A DNA stretch of 64,000 nucleotides from assembly GCF_030272615.1 (NCBI RefSeq), contig NC_081413.1, positions 185,516,115 to 185,580,114 of the forward strand, written 5' to 3'. The notes beneath the pieces are model-generated. The model had not been told where the DNA came from. It ran no database searches and saw nothing but the letters and a program-made list of their open reading frames with translations. The position numbers and the translations under genes are program-made. This stretch comes from Cryptomeria japonica (lineage: Eukaryota > Streptophyta > Pinopsida > Cupressales > Cupressaceae). Below, piece by piece: positions 45,101 to 58,679 of this stretch. Each line of letters starts with the position of its first letter. Within the stretch, counting starts at the first letter, position 1.

Positions 45101-46269
45101 AATCTACCTTTGTCTCTAGTCATGTGATGTGAGCATCCTAAGTCAATAATCCATTCATCCTTTGATTCAACTTTAGCTACTAGGGCTTGTTCTACCGGTT
45201 GATCAATAGGTGTTGGTTGATCTTCTGTTATAGAAACAAAGACCCATCCATTGTTTGCTAGATCCTCATCAGAATCATCAGTCGCACCTTCATCAGCAAT
45301 GTAACAAGATTTATCTTTGTTTTTCTTAAATCTGTATCTCTGATATTTAGGATTAGGTTTGTATGTTCTTCTAGCTTCTTCTCTTAGTCTAGCATATCTA
45401 TTAGGGCATCTTGAAGCCATATGACCAATCTTATTGTAGTTAAAATATTTAAAGGGTGCTTTACCTTCATACTTACTTCCAATTGGGACTTTTGGCATTT
45501 TTCTTGCAAATAGTGCTTCAAGTTCTTCAAGCTCTTCATTCTCCTTCCTGGTTTCTTCAAGTTCTCTTGCATAAAAGGCTCTCCAGTATGATTTGTCAAA
45601 GGATGGAGCAGATGATGTTGATGCTTTGAAGGCCAAATCAGTTTTTATAGTAGTAATAGGACCAAATTCCTCAATTTGAAAAGCTGAAAGTTTTCCAATC
45701 AATGTATCCCTATTTACTGATGTATTAGGCATTGTTCTCAACTCATTTATAGCAGTAACCTTCATTTTATATACTTGTGGCAAACCTCTTAAGATTTTTG
45801 AAACAATCTCATCCTCACTCAAGGTTCCTCCACAACATTTGATACCCAAAACAATTTCATTTACTCTTTCCATAAAAGCAGAAATCCTTTCATCTTCTTC
45901 CATTTTCAGATGTTCATACCTGACTCGGAAGCTTTCAAGTTTTGCAATTTTGACTGTGGAATCCCCTTCATTCAGTGTTTCCAAATGATCCCAAATAGCT
46001 TTAGCAGTAGACCTATTTGATAATCCCATTATTTGTTGATCTGATAATGCGCTCAAGAGTGCTTCTCTTGCTTTGCAATCATTTTCTTCATCTTTAGCTA
46101 AACTAGTGGGAGCAGTCTGACTAGCTACAGCAACAGTATAACCATTCTTAGTAACTTCCCAGATGTATTTACCAATGTAATTTAGATGTGTCTCCATTCT
46201 GATTTTCCATATCCCATAGTTGGTTCCATCAAGTTTAGGACTATCCTTTCTAAAATAATTAGTAGACAT
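42116..46269 (-). pseudogene. Copia-C gag-pol polyprotein, broken
   Basis: ATG at 46269, near the primer binding site. The first 649 codons are open (to 44323): gag with PKLDGTNYGIWKIRMETHL, a zinc knuckle YFNYNKIGHMASRCPN in which the first two Cys are Tyr, protease DLGCSHHMT (DSG changed to DLG), GAG-pre-integrase LWHKRLCHVNF and integrase start HTDLCGPT with the second Asp changed in RYDQGGEFTS (Asp still present one residue on). The same frame continues with a few stops (about 44320, 44300, 44215, 43775) to [13 protein letters not shown] (43701-42856). A one-base deletion near 42880 shifts the frame; RNase H with DIFTKPFPKETFEYL follows to 42116. Confidence 0.93.
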
Positions 46270-46312
46270 TGGATCTCCTCAAGTTGTTAAACTTCTACAA
46301 AAAGAGAAGTAG

Positions 46313-46326
46313 GCTTTGATACCAAT
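46313..46326 (-). other. Copia-C primer binding site
   Basis: ATTGGTATCAAAGC on -, one base from the initiator-methionine tRNA complement TGGTATCAGAGC. Confidence 0.82.
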
Positions 46327-47383
46327 TGTAGGTCTCGGAGATAACTGAGATGGCGGGGGGGGGTGAATCAGTTGTCTAATAAATTCAAACCAGAAACTTA
46401 TTAACCAACTTAATGCTTAATACCAGTAAATTAGTTAAGTATGTTGGTAGACAGTGTTAACAGTAAATTGCTATACCAGTAAGAATTAATGCATCAAACA
46501 TAAGCACAAAGTCATCCACAACACATGACACCAATATTTGTACATGGAAACCTTGTAAGGGAAAAACCACAGTGGGAAACCTTACCCACAATCAAATGAT
46601 ACTACTGCAGATAGTAAGTGTACAAAAAGGGGTCTGCAAATGTAGAAAGGCCAACAGCCTAGAGCTCACTGCTCAATCACAAATGGGAGTCACACTGACT
46701 ACAGTTGGATGGTTAAATCCAATAAGAATGTACTGCACAAAATTGCATCTTCATATGCTGAATTCAGTACCAATGTAATGCTGATATGCTTCTACAAAAA
46801 CCTAACTTCACCTTTAAATGATGTCTTCATGTATGCCTTTGCTTTATCTTGCATATACTTTCACTTGTATCTTTTTTCGCATTCCACACTTGATCTTACA
46901 AATAAGATCTTACATTTATACCCTAAGACCAATTTTAGTAGGTCGGCTCTACAAGATATTACAATAAAAATATTTTACAAATAATATTGTATCCGATGCA
47001 ATAATCGATTAATCATGTCGGCTTAATGCATTTACAACAATAATAAAGCATCTCCATAGTGTGCCATGCTGATCTGGAAAAGATAGACCTGCCGGTGTAA
47101 CCCTAGATAACTTGGACCTATTTGCTGGTAAAAGAAAATAAGAAAATATGAATATACCAATGATTATTACTTCAAAATAAAGTGTCCACATGATGTTTTC
47201 AACATTACCAAGTGTCTTCCATGTCATTCCAGGTACCGGTGAACTTTATATCCTGCCGGTTAATCATATACCGGTAATTGTTGCACAGTTTAATGTTTTC
47301 CGGTGAATGTTATTGGATCTTCAAAGTAGGTGTATTTAGTAGGTGTTGACATCAATGAAAAAAAACATACCAAAATACCAATA
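46327..47383 (-). repeat. Copia-C 5' LTR
   Basis: 1057 bases. On + it begins TGTAGGTCTCGG with a run of nine or more G at 46355-46363, and ends CCAATA, so on - the LTR starts TATTGG instead of TGTTGG. The left-arm copy at 40388 has the same TA end. Confidence 0.93.
46911..46922 (-). promoter_or_regulatory. Predicted TATA box of Copia-C LTR
   Basis: GGTATAAATGTA on -, followed by AGATC. Copia-B has TATAAATG with the same surroundings (48317-48324: TTAGGGTTTGTATAAATG), which suggests a shared core promoter. Confidence 0.5.
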
Positions 47384-47829
47384 GCATACCTAAGAGTTCT
47401 ATGAGGGAGAATCTAATAAAGGAGAAACATGGTGGAGGACTAACTGGACATTTTGGCATTGACAAAATAGTAGCATTGGTGAGTGAGAAGTAATTTTGGC
47501 CCTAGATTCATAAGGATGTTAAGAGATATGTGCAGAGTTGTAGATTTTGTCAAGTTTCAAAGGGTAGTAGTCAGAATGTGGGATTGTATAAACCTTTGAC
47601 AGTACTGGTAAGACCTTAGGAGGATATAAGCATGGACTTTGTACTTGGATTTCCTAAGACACTGAGAGAGAATGATTCTATATTTGTGCTAGTGGATATA
47701 TTCTTGAAGATGGCTCATTTCATACCTTGTAAGAAGACATTAGATGCATTGCATGTAGCAGACCTATTTTTCAAGGAAGTGGTAAGGTTGTATGGATTAC
47801 CTAAGAGCATAGTTTTAGATAGAGATACT
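47384..47829 (+). pseudogene. Gypsy integrase, N-terminal half (right-arm copy)
   Basis: Same sequence as 39942-40387 with the same stops (EK*FWP*IH). Cut at 47829 by the Copia-B LTR after the target copy ATACT (47825-47829), the complement of AGTAT in the left arm. Confidence 0.92.
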
Positions 47830-48610
47830 TGTTGGCAATATGGATGAATTGAGTATGTGTTGCATTCATTTTTTGTCATTGATGTTAATACTATCTATTA
47901 TGGTTGGTTATTGATAGATAGGTTTTGGTTACTAGTAGAAGATCTTGTGTTACCAGTATGGGTTTAAGGTTTAACCGACAGAGCTTTCACTAAGAAACCT
48001 TGACAAAATGCTAAGTGGTGTTGGTGCGGCTTCTAGATAGAATTAAGGATACAGAAGATGATCCTTGATCATGCCTCAATTAATTGAAGACATTGCTTTG
48101 GAGTGGTGGACCCAGATTAGGTACGGTACCTATCTAGGTTATGGACTGGTATCATGTTAACGTGTTCTCTACATATTACCAGGATGATTTATGGATTGGT
48201 TATTGTTATTTTGGTCTTAAGATGACATGGCATATCATTGTAATATGGATGGATGTAATAATCTTATTGTAATATCTTTAGATGGCCGACCTAATTGGTT
48301 TAGGCCTTAGGGTTTGTATAAATGATGTAAGATCTCATTGTAGATCATGGTATGGAATGGGATGATATAGGAATGAAATAAGTGTTTAATGGTTATGGAA
48401 TGCAATATCATATGCGAAGGAGATTTGGTCGATCATAGGTGATCAAATTGGTTTTAAGGAAGAGGTCAAAGACCTTCGATATTGATCTTAACCGAGACTC
48501 TAATTAGGCATGGTAGATGCTATCTCTGGCAGTTCATTATTTTGGATTGTTCTACAATTATCTTGAGGTGGTTATAACCTCTTTGTAGTCAATGAGACTC
48601 TTTTGTAATG
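47830..48610 (+). repeat. Copia-B 5' LTR segment (right-arm copy)
   Basis: Starts TGTTGGCAATATGG and matches 39161-39941. A TATA-like word lies at 48317-48324. Interrupted at AGTAG (48611-48615) by the Gypsy element at the same place as in the left arm. Confidence 0.92.
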
Positions 48611-48615
48611 AGTAG

Positions 48616-50065
48616 TGTAGACGTCTAAAAATGGTCAACACTTGCGGAGTCATACTTTAATATTTGTGCATTGCCTTATTTTAGGGTTTTTGCGTCGCAT
48701 TAACATTTCTTCTATGTTGTGCACTTGGTCTTTATCATTTGCGGGCATCGAGTCCTTCTTCTGCATTCTTCATTTGTCTCACTTTCAAATTTGGTCTTGT
48801 CGGTAATAATCTTCAGTCATGATTTTGGTCGATCTTATCCTGTCGCATCAATGTGTGTGCTCATTTGGCATATTTTGACATCGTCACTCTGATTTCATTT
48901 TGGACATCATCAATCCTAATCGATGATGGAATTAGGGTTTTGTCCTCTTATCAATCTTATTGTTTTAAGATTGATTTGTCATCGATCATTGTTCTCTTTT
49001 CAATCTTGTCATTTTGGCGATTGATTTGTCATCGATCGTCGTCTTTCTTAATCATGTCAATTTGGATCAATTTGTCATTGTTCCTCATCAATTGGCGCAT
49101 TTATCCATCAAATCATTTATCAACATTGGTCCTTTGTTAATCATGATCAAATCAAATTGGCATCAATTATTTTTTGTCAAGACCTAATTGTTGTCCTTTC
49201 ATTTCTAATTCATCTTCTAGAGTTTCATGATTTATTCATTTAATCTTGTTTGTCATTTCTCCCTCTAGGTTAAATAATTTATTTATTTATCCCAAGTCTT
49301 CTTGTCACAATTAAATATTTATTTAATTGGCTAACTAATTCCTCCATCTTTTTGTGAATTAATTAATGAATGAAAAATTATTAATTAATTTACCTAATTT
49401 TCCAATTTACCTAATTTCTCCTAATTCCTAAGTTTCTAATTTTCATCAAATTCTAATTTCCTAATTTCTAATTCATATAATTTTCTATTTTCTCCTATTT
49501 TTCTAATATTTCTCCTAATTTCATGGGAATGACATTTCAATCTTGTTATAATTTGTCATAATTTGTCAATCAATCAATTTTGCATAGCAACTTTGTCAAT
49601 TTTGTCATAATTTGTCAATCAATCAATCTTGCATAGAAAGTGTCAATTTTGTCATAATTTGTCATATTTGTCATTCTTGATTTGAAATTTCCTTTCAAAT
49701 CTCTTCATTCTAATCTTGTCATCTCTCCAATTTGTCTATAAATTGGATGAATTTCTTCAATCAAGGATCCCCGAATCAATCACGATACTAGTATTCTTAC
49801 GCTGCCGTCTTGTTAATCTTGCTTTCATATTATGCTTATGCACTTGTAGGTGAGATCCACAAAACAAAGCAATTTGAAGGAGAAAGAAGGACAATGGAGA
49901 ATCATGGAAGAGACATTCACATTTGTGATGGTTTGTGTTTGAATTGAATGTTTTATTTTCATATCTCTATTGAATGTTTGTAGGTTTTCTTATCATTGCA
50001 ATTGAGTTTTCGTGATTGAGCTAGTCTAATTTGATACTTGCTTTGATGATTTCCAAATTCCTATC
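48616..50065 (+). repeat. Gypsy LTR A (right arm)
   Basis: 1450 bases, the same length as 37706-39155, again lacking the last four bases at the junction with LTR A' (CTATC then TGTAG). Confidence 0.92.
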
Positions 50066-51612
50066 TGTAGACACCTAAAAATGGTCAACGCTTGCGGAGT
50101 CATACTTTAACATTTGCGCATTGCCTCATTTTAGGTTTTTGCGTCGCATTAACATTTCTCCTATGATTCATACTTGGTTTTTATCATTTGCGAACATCGA
50201 TTCATTCTTCTACATTCTTCATTTATCTCGCTCTCAAATTTGGTCTTGTCGACAACACTATCCAGTCATGATTTTAATCGATCTTATCCTATTGCATCAA
50301 TGTGCGTGCTTATTTGTCATCATTTTGGACATCGTCAATCCTAATTAGGGTTTTGTCCTCCTGTCAATCTTGCGATCAATTTGTCATTGATCGTTGTCCT
50401 CTTATCAATCTTGTCATCTGGTGATCGATTTATCATCAATCCTTCAATCTTGTCGTTTAATGATCGATTTGTCATCGGTCGTTGTCATGTTCGATCTTGT
50501 CATTTTGTGATCAATTCGTCATTGATCGTGGTCATTTTCAATCCTGTCATTTTGCAATTTATTTATCATCAACTCTTGTCATCTTGTTTGATCTTGTCAT
50601 TTTGCGATCGATTTGTCATCGATCGTTGTCTGTCTCAAATATGTCAATTTGGATCAATTTGTCATTGTTCCTCGTCAATTGGCACATTTTCTCAATCAAA
50701 TCATTTATCACATTGGTCATTTATCAATCCAAAATCAAATCATGATCGAGTCATTTATCTTTCATCAAGACCTAATTCATCTTCTAGGGTTTCATGATTT
50801 AATCATTTAACCTTGTGTGTGTCATTTCTTCCTTTAGGATTAATGAATTGCTTATTTATCCTAAGTCTTCTCATTGCAATTAAATGTTCATTTAATTGGC
50901 TAATTAATCCTCTTTGTGAATTAATTAATAAATGACAAATTATTAATTAATTTACCTAATTCCTAAATTCTTAATTCTCTAATTTCTTAATTTTCTAATT
51001 CCTAATTTCAATTTCCTCCTATTTCTCTCCTAAATTCATGGAAATGACATGTCAATTTGTCATAAATTTGTCATAATTGACAATCAATCAATTTTGAAAT
51101 AGAAGTTGTCATAATTTGTCATAAATTATCAATCAACAAATTTTGCATAGAAAGTGCATAATTTGTCATAATTGACCTAATTGATTTGCAATTTCCATTT
51201 GAATTGAATCATGCTAATCTTGTCATCTCTCCAATTCTTCTATAAATTGGATGATCTTCATCAATCAAAGCTAATTGGTAATCAGACTATCGAATTTCTA
51301 GTCAATCACATTTCTAGTACTCTTGATCAATAATATTGTCTACTTGCTTTCAATTATGTGTGTGCACTTGTAGGTGAGATCCACAACCAAACCATTTGAA
51401 GAGGAAAGAAGAAAAATGGAGCCGCATGAAGGAGCATTCAAATCACATCTTTGGTTTGCATAATCTTTGCTTTTGAATGCTTTTATTTCATGTCTCTATT
51501 GAGTGTTGTTTAGGATAGATCATTGCAATGAATGCATTTGTGATTGAACTAATGATTAGTTTTTATATTTGTCTTGTGATGATTTCCTATTTCCTAACGT
51601 ACACTAGCTACA
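50066..51612 (+). repeat. Gypsy LTR A' (right arm)
   Basis: 1547 bases, same length as 36159-37705. Contains the ATGACAAATCGATC-type array at 50360-50630. Confidence 0.9.
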
Positions 51613-53726
51613 TTAATTGGTGAACCCAACGTGAATCTAATCATTTAACCATGTTTTGAGTGCCTTTTGAGCTGTTTACGGGTGAAAAATCCAAGAAATA
51701 GGGCAACTCAGGGCTTTCTGGGCACTTTTGCACCTATGTAGGAGGGATCTGCTCCTGTGTCAAGGGATCTGCTCCTGTGTCAAGGCATTCTGTGCCTGTG
51801 TAAGGCCAGAAACAGAGGTGAAAATTAGTGTTTTTACTTGCAAATTACTTTGTTTTGCATTCTGTTCTTGTATTCTTGTTTTCTTTGGTACTGATTCTCT
51901 GTGCAGCACCTTGGCATTATGCATGGTGAAGACAAAAATGAAACTACTAACAAATCTTATGCAAGTCCACTAGTCAAAGACCAAACAAATCAAAATTCTA
52001 ACTTAGTGATTTTGCAGGTTGCCTTATATTCCAACCAAACTTTGCGTTTGTGATTCACAATTAGGCACCTAGTATGTTTGCTAAGTAGGATGGAATGAAC
52101 ATGTGTTTACTTTTCTTGTCGAGTTTGACATTGGAGTAGGAGAGTATGCTCTCATCCTTCTTAGGGTGATTAGAAATCCAGATCTTTGATACCATTCTCA
52201 TGTTTTGGATTGTTTGTTACCTTTAGAGGGCCTGCCTTCCCAACCATTTGCTTTCTTTTGCAAGCAAGTGACAATCGTGAGAAGGGAATGACCCAAAGTG
52301 AGCACAACTAGAGTACCTTGGCATTCTAACTCACTATAAATAAATACCTAATGGGCAAAAGCTTTGAAGGAAGGGTTACGTGGGAATTGTAGTTACTTGG
52401 GAAGTGATGACCCTTGGACTCTTTCTCATATCAGCATCTAAGTAGGGCCTCATGGTCTAAATCATGCTTGCGTGACTACATTTGTTTTCTATCTTGGTGG
52501 GCCTATGTCTCAATCACACTTGCGTGACACCAAGGAGTAGCACTTAACATAAATCCTTATTAAACACCTTGTATTTAGAGGCCAAAAATCCTTCTAGTTT
52601 CTTGAGAAGGAGGAGTTCGAATACTTGGAAGAGATACTAAGTTCGCCATGGGGAGATTTCCATGGGGACTGATGCTTGGCTGCTCTGAGAAGTGAGTGTC
52701 ATGGAGGGGAGCCCATGGGGTCAAGCATCTATGTATTCTCCTTGAATCTCATAATGAGTCTACCTCTCAAGTACCTACTGTCCTTACCTAGCATAAGAAA
52801 TGTGTGAATGAGCATGATTGTCTTGAGTCTAAGTTAAAATATCTTGTCTTCTTTACTTGTCAAAAGTTGAGTTGTGTCTCATTTCAAAAACAAGACAAAT
52901 TGATTCAAAACAAGGTTAAACACAAGAGTATTTCATTCAACAAAGTTCAAAACACCTTCAAATATGGTTGTCAAACATTTTTCAAAATCTTGTCTCAACA
53001 TTCATGTCACTTAGATTTAGGTTCATCCTAGGTTTTCATTTTGCAAATTCATTGTCAACTACCAAGGTTAGGTTTCACCTAGGTCATACTCCTTTGCATA
53101 TCAATAAGGGTCATCCATTTTCATGTGTCCTCTTGCATTAGAGTAATGCCATTTCATAATTCAACCTTAGGTTTTGTCTTAGTTTGACATTGTAATACAT
53201 TTGCATTTGCATCCTTGTCCTCATTACATTAGGTCACATTTTCATACCCTAGGTCTCTTCATTAAGCTTAGGTCATTATCATATCATATTAGGGTCATTT
53301 GCATAGTAATTGTCCCTTTGCATATAGTGTCAAAACTAGGTTTTTTCATACTTGAGTAAAGCAAATCTTTGATAAAACCCTAAGTTATTGTTAGGAAGTC
53401 TAGACCTTATCGAACCTTTGTCTTTTTGTCATCACTATCATTTTGGTCAAACCTAGCTTAGTATCCAAGCATATAGGGGAGACATTGTCATTTTGTCCTT
53501 TTGTCACTTAGTCCTTTTGTCCTTTGAGGTCTAGACATCATTTCAATTTTCTAAGGGTCTCATTTTTAGAATTGCATTCATGAGTTTGTCAAAATCTTGA
53601 AAAAGAACAAAAACATAGGTTGCATTCTTTCCATAGATTGCAGTTTCATCTATCTAGTTTGCATTTAGTTGCATATCATATATTATCCTTGAAAAATTCC
53701 AAAAATATTGCATTTGCATAAGTGAC
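51613..53726 (+). other. Primer binding site and leader of the right-arm Gypsy copy
   Basis: TGGTGAACCCAACGTGAA at 51618-51635, then 2.1 kb without recognisable coding sequence. The 21-base repeat (51745-51805) has one unit fewer than the left arm. One C-rich site difference (ATTTTGCCC-type text near 52360 against 35385) and other single changes distinguish the arms. Confidence 0.78.
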
Positions 53727-56700
53727 ATGTCTATTGAAACAAGGTCAAAATCTAAGAAGATGGGCGAACCAACATATCAACCCATTGACAACATATCAAA
53801 CTCATAGTTTCAAACTAGTCAAACAGTACAAATTGAAGGTTCGTCAAGCACATCATTACCACCATATGGAATGGTTCAACTTGGACCACCTCCATTATAT
53901 GAACCAGTGTTTGTACCCATGAAACTAGGACATGGGAGTGTTCCACCAACACCAAGAGGAAATGCACCTTTTGATTGGAATCAACCGAACCTGCAACATG
54001 ACATTCAAACTCAAACATTATATGAGGAACAAACTCTTTCACAAGGATTTGGTTCAGATCAAGGCATTCAACAAGAAACAAATCCAAGTATTTTACCAGA
54101 TTCTTCATCAGATTTCGATGCTTCTGATGATGTTGATATGTTCCTTAAAGATCTGAAGTTGACAAAAAAGATGGATAAATTCTTGAACAAGGTCTTTAAG
54201 ATGTTCCCACAAAAATATCTTGACATGATGATTAATGTGACCTCCTCAAGTGAGCAAATCAATGTGCAAAAACAACAAGGCGATGAGCTGTTAAGTTTCT
54301 CTCCACATCCAAACGAAGAAAATGTGCAACAAGAAAATCAACATACCTTGATGAGTAAACATGCTTCAAAAGCGTTGACAGTGACTATTCCTCAAAAGTC
54401 ACCATTTGAAACAATAAATAATCTGTTATTTAATACAACACCTGTAACACAAGATCAAATGAGGGCCACACAAATATTGACAGTTGTCCCTCAACAAGAA
54501 GTGGTTCCTTGCATGCATAAAATTGGATTAAAATCTAAGATGCAAGAAAGCTTTACGACTGGAATGCCTGATCTCACCAATGTCCAAAACAATTCCACAA
54601 TGCAACAAAGTTCCTATGTCCCATTAAGTTCAATATATTTGCTAAATACTCAAGTACCTGTTATGCAAACTATTGTGACAGATCCTTCAATAGTGGCAAC
54701 ACAAAGAGCTACAGATAGTGGTTTGCACCAATAGCAAATGTTACAACAATTGAGTAATACACAAAAGGCACAATCGAATGTGCAAACAAACAATGCACAA
54801 CAAGAACAATATCACATTCAACAACAAGTTGCAGTGTCTTCTACACCATTACAAGTTAATGCAAACTTGCAACCACCACAATGGATTGGACAAACAACAC
54901 AGCAAGTCAATGAAAGTGCCATACCCCATCTTAAGGAGAAACAACAAAAACCTCCCAAACAAAGTTTTTTGAAAATGATGGGATTTACACCAAGACAAAA
55001 ACAATTGGCACAAAGTCAACAAATTTTGATTCATCGGCATCAACAACAACATGTGCCTCAATATGTGCCAAGACAAAAAAATTATCATACTTCACAACCA
55101 CAACTGATGTCTGTGCAATATCAACAACACCCTCAATTGCAATATCAACCTAGGCTACAAATGATGATTCCACCACAAGAAGCACAACAACAAGGTCAAT
55201 ATCAAGGCATGGCACAACCACCACAATAAGAGCTGTACCGAGAACATTATATGCCAGAGACACCAAAGGCAGCAATTTCTGAGCATCAACAGCCAATGGA
55301 GAACAAGATGTATCGACAAAGCATACACCCAAGAGTAAATGATGAATTGCCAAAATCTTCACTACCTAACGCATTTGCACAACAGCTTGAGAAGTTGCAA
55401 CGACAAGTCGACACATTGGAAACCAAAGGGACAAAGAAGTTGTACACAGATCAAGATTTATGTCCTAATCCATTTGACAAGAGCTTGTACATGCCTCCCT
55501 TCCCTAAGCATTTTGAGGCACCTAATTTTGAGAAATATAAAGGGAATGGCAATCCAAAAGACCACATTCGAGCATTTTTCACGGCATGTACTGAAGTGAG
55601 TTATGAGGAAACATATTTAATGCACTTATTTGCATGAAGTCTCACAGGATAAGCCATGGATTGGTATTCGCATTTGCCAGGGAATATAAAGACTTGGTCG
55701 GAATTGGCTCAAAAGTTTATATCTCACTTTGCATTCAACATTGACAGTGACGTGACCATGTCAGATTTATGCAACACCAAGCAAAAGCAAGGTGAACCAT
55801 TAGTGACTTTCTTGCAACAATGGCGAAGCTTGTATAGTCGTTCTTCCCTAGATATACCTGAAGAACAACAAGTGAACTTATTTATTCAAAATTTGGTCCC
55901 AGAAATGATGTATGAACTCAAATTGAAAAGTCCCAGTACCATTGAGAAACTCATTAAGAAAGGGATGAACATTGAAACTGCTCTTGTAGCTAAGGGAATC
56001 ATTAAGCTCAACAAAGACAGTGACAACACAAACAATTCCGGGGATAGAAATAGATTTTGGTACAAAAACAAGAATGTCACTAATGATGGAGTTGTTGACA
56101 CAAGAGTGGTGAATGCAAATCAACCCCAGTTCACAATAAAGAAATTGAGTGCTCCTAATATTTCAACTATGGAACAAAATTGAACACCAGCAAGCAATGT
56201 TACTCAATAGCCACCATTTCAACAATACACTCAACAATATAATCAACAACAAGGTCAGCAACAAAACCAGCAATGCAAACCTTTCCGATCATGGGATGGG
56301 CCTCCTCGACAGTTTACACCATTGGGAGAGCCTATTGAGTCGGTAATGAAACAATTAATACAAGCAAAATTTATCAAGTTACCAGATATCAAGGCAGAAC
56401 CATTGGTAAAGCCGCATTGGTGGAATGATAATGCATATTGTGAGTACCATCAGTCAAAAGGACATAAAACCGCATCATGTTTTCAATTGAAACATATGAT
56501 TCAAGATTTGTTAGATCAAGGAGTAATTGAGGTAGACCCGCCCAACACAACCTCTAACACTGATCATACAATTTTCAAAACTCCTTTGCTTGATCATGAC
56601 AAGGGTAAAACATCTTCTTCGAACTCTACCCAAACAACAAATTATGCAAATACTAGTTATAACAATGTCATCAATTTTTTTTGAGCTTCAAATGAGTATG

Positions 56701-56990
56701 TTTCCACCATAAGAATAAAGGGACAAGATCCTACTTGCGCAGTCACCACTCATCGATCTAAAATAGTCCTGAAAGGAGCTCCTGCAACTGCTCCCAAATC
56801 AACTCTTGCGAGTCAGTATAATCTCCTAGATCATCTGGGAAAGACACCTACACAAATATCAATCCTTGAATTGTTGAAAATGTCTCCTATGCATCGCGTA
56901 GTCCTAGATAAATCTTTAATTGAGTCCACTATCCCGACAGACATTGATGTTGACTAGTTTCAAGCCTGAATTGGACATCTAGCTATTTCC
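53727..56990 (+). pseudogene. Gypsy gag (right arm)
   Basis: Counterpart of 34039-30781. Shares its early stop (TCATAG at 53808-53810) and others near 54735, 55230, 55637 and 56183. It has one more: a TGA at about 56682 where the left arm has CGA (Arg), with an adjacent change that lengthens a T run. Most amino-acid differences from the left arm are C-to-T or G-to-A in this copy, for example Arg to His and Arg to Cys. Confidence 0.92.
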
Positions 56991-57524
56991 CAACATGTTG
57001 CCTTTTCTGATAATGATATTTCTCCTGATAAGCTCCCTCATAATGATCCATTACATCTTGAAGTCTTTGTCCATAATTGCAAAATCCAATGAGTCTTGAT
57101 AGATGGCAGAGCAGGTCTTAACATTTGTACCCTGAGAGTGGTCATTGGTCTCGGTTATACAGAAAATGACATTGATTCTTCTAGAAGAATAACAATCAAA
57201 GCATATGATGATGTTGAGCGCCCATCTAAAGGGATAATTACATTGCCTATCAGAGTCAGTCCAGTGACAGAAAACACTTTCCTGCAAGTCCTAGACCTTG
57301 ATCTCCCTTACAATATGATTCTTGGCCATCCATGGATCCACGCAATGAAAGCAGTTCCATCCACTTATCATCAATGTTTAAAATATCCTTACAATGGGAC
57401 TGAGATAACAATTCTAGGAGATCCTAATCCATTTCAATTTTGTGCTAATCTAAAGGATTCCCTGTAGCAGCAAGTCCCAGTCAATAGAGAGGCCCATTCA
57501 CATAATTATGTAGATCCTAATGAA
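56991..57524 (+). pseudogene. Gypsy protease (right arm)
   Basis: Counterpart of 30780-30242: VLIDGRAGLNICTLRVV with a stop just before it, and ILGHPWIHAMKAV. Differs from the left arm at a few residues (VSPVTEN against VGPVTEN, VPSTYH against VLSTYH). Confidence 0.85.
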
Positions 57525-58679
57525 TTGTTAGATGCTGTCAAAGGAAAATTGAAGATACAGGACCAAGGATGCAGAGACTATTCAATGGCTCAAACATTCC
57601 TCATTGGAAATTTACCAATATCTCCAAAATCACATGGCAAACCACATTTGTTGCAAAAGGAACCTAAGATAGTCATTCAATATCAACCCCCCACTACATT
57701 TACCAGATGGGGTGAACTAGACAAAGAAACTTTGGATGATGATGTAATAGATTGGCTTTATAAGGATCCAACTAAGACACCACCTGTCAGGTTGCCGGTG
57801 GAGCTATACAGCAAAGGATTTACTATGCTACAAAAAAAGTGATATGATGGCTGCAGTGGCTTGGGCCCTGACAAGAAAGGAAGACTAGAACCTATTATAC
57901 CCAAGATGCGACCTCCAACTTTAGGGTTAGGTTTTGTACCATTGTGAATTGGACCCTCGTCTACCAAACTAACTGCGTGTAGAAAGGGGCATGACTCTGA
58001 TGATGAAACAACACTTGAGGATACCCAACCTGAAATTGATACCAATGAATGGGAGTGGAGTTCCTTTTCTTCTAGCTCCTATGCCCTTGACAATGTTTTC
58101 CTTGACCCTGATGATTTGCCCATGGAAGACAAACATGAAATAACTCCCCCTCCTAAAACATGTCCTAATGCTTGGATAGAGTCATTCTGGGACCCAAGCT
58201 CCGAATCAGATACGAGCAGTTCAGACAGTGATACCATGGACGTTTATATCTTTACCATCTCATCCCTCTCTCTCCTTAAAATTGATGATGAAATGCCCCT
58301 TGTCTATCCCTAGCTTATCCAACATGACCAACAAGAACCACTCACATTGGATTGTTTTCAAAATGACGAAGCAATTGTAGAATTTCTTGGACTACGGGAA
58401 GGCATACCACAAGGTGATCATAAGGCAGGATTTGCTATTGATCTGGATTCCACAACATATTTTGGGGACTCAACTCCATCTTCCAGTCATAAAAATGAAA
58501 AAAGAAAAGAAAAAGTAAAAAATCAAAAGAATGAGTCTTTGAGTGAAAACCGTAAGGCACTCTCTAACCATGAAAAAGTAAAAATAAAAGACGTACCTGT
58601 GGGTGAAATCCTCTCTGAGGCACCCAAAGGTGGAAGATTGGACGTACCCTCATCAAGTCAGGATAAATAAACATTTCTT
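57525..58679 (+). pseudogene. Protease-RT linker (right arm)
   Basis: Counterpart of 30241-29087, with the same acidic and Lys-rich stretches. No domain recognised. Confidence 0.75.

Larger units (their letters stand above)
41555..47383 (-). mobile_element. Copia-C, LTR retrotransposon (3' LTR incomplete)
   Basis: 3' LTR 41555-41814 (cut by the gap), internal 41815-46326, 5' LTR 46327-47383. The internal order is polypurine tract, gag-pol and primer binding site on -. It is inserted in the Gypsy integrase gene that continues at 47384. The left flank and the second target copy are hidden, so the duplication cannot be checked. It is related to Copia-B but keeps all domains. Confidence 0.93.
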
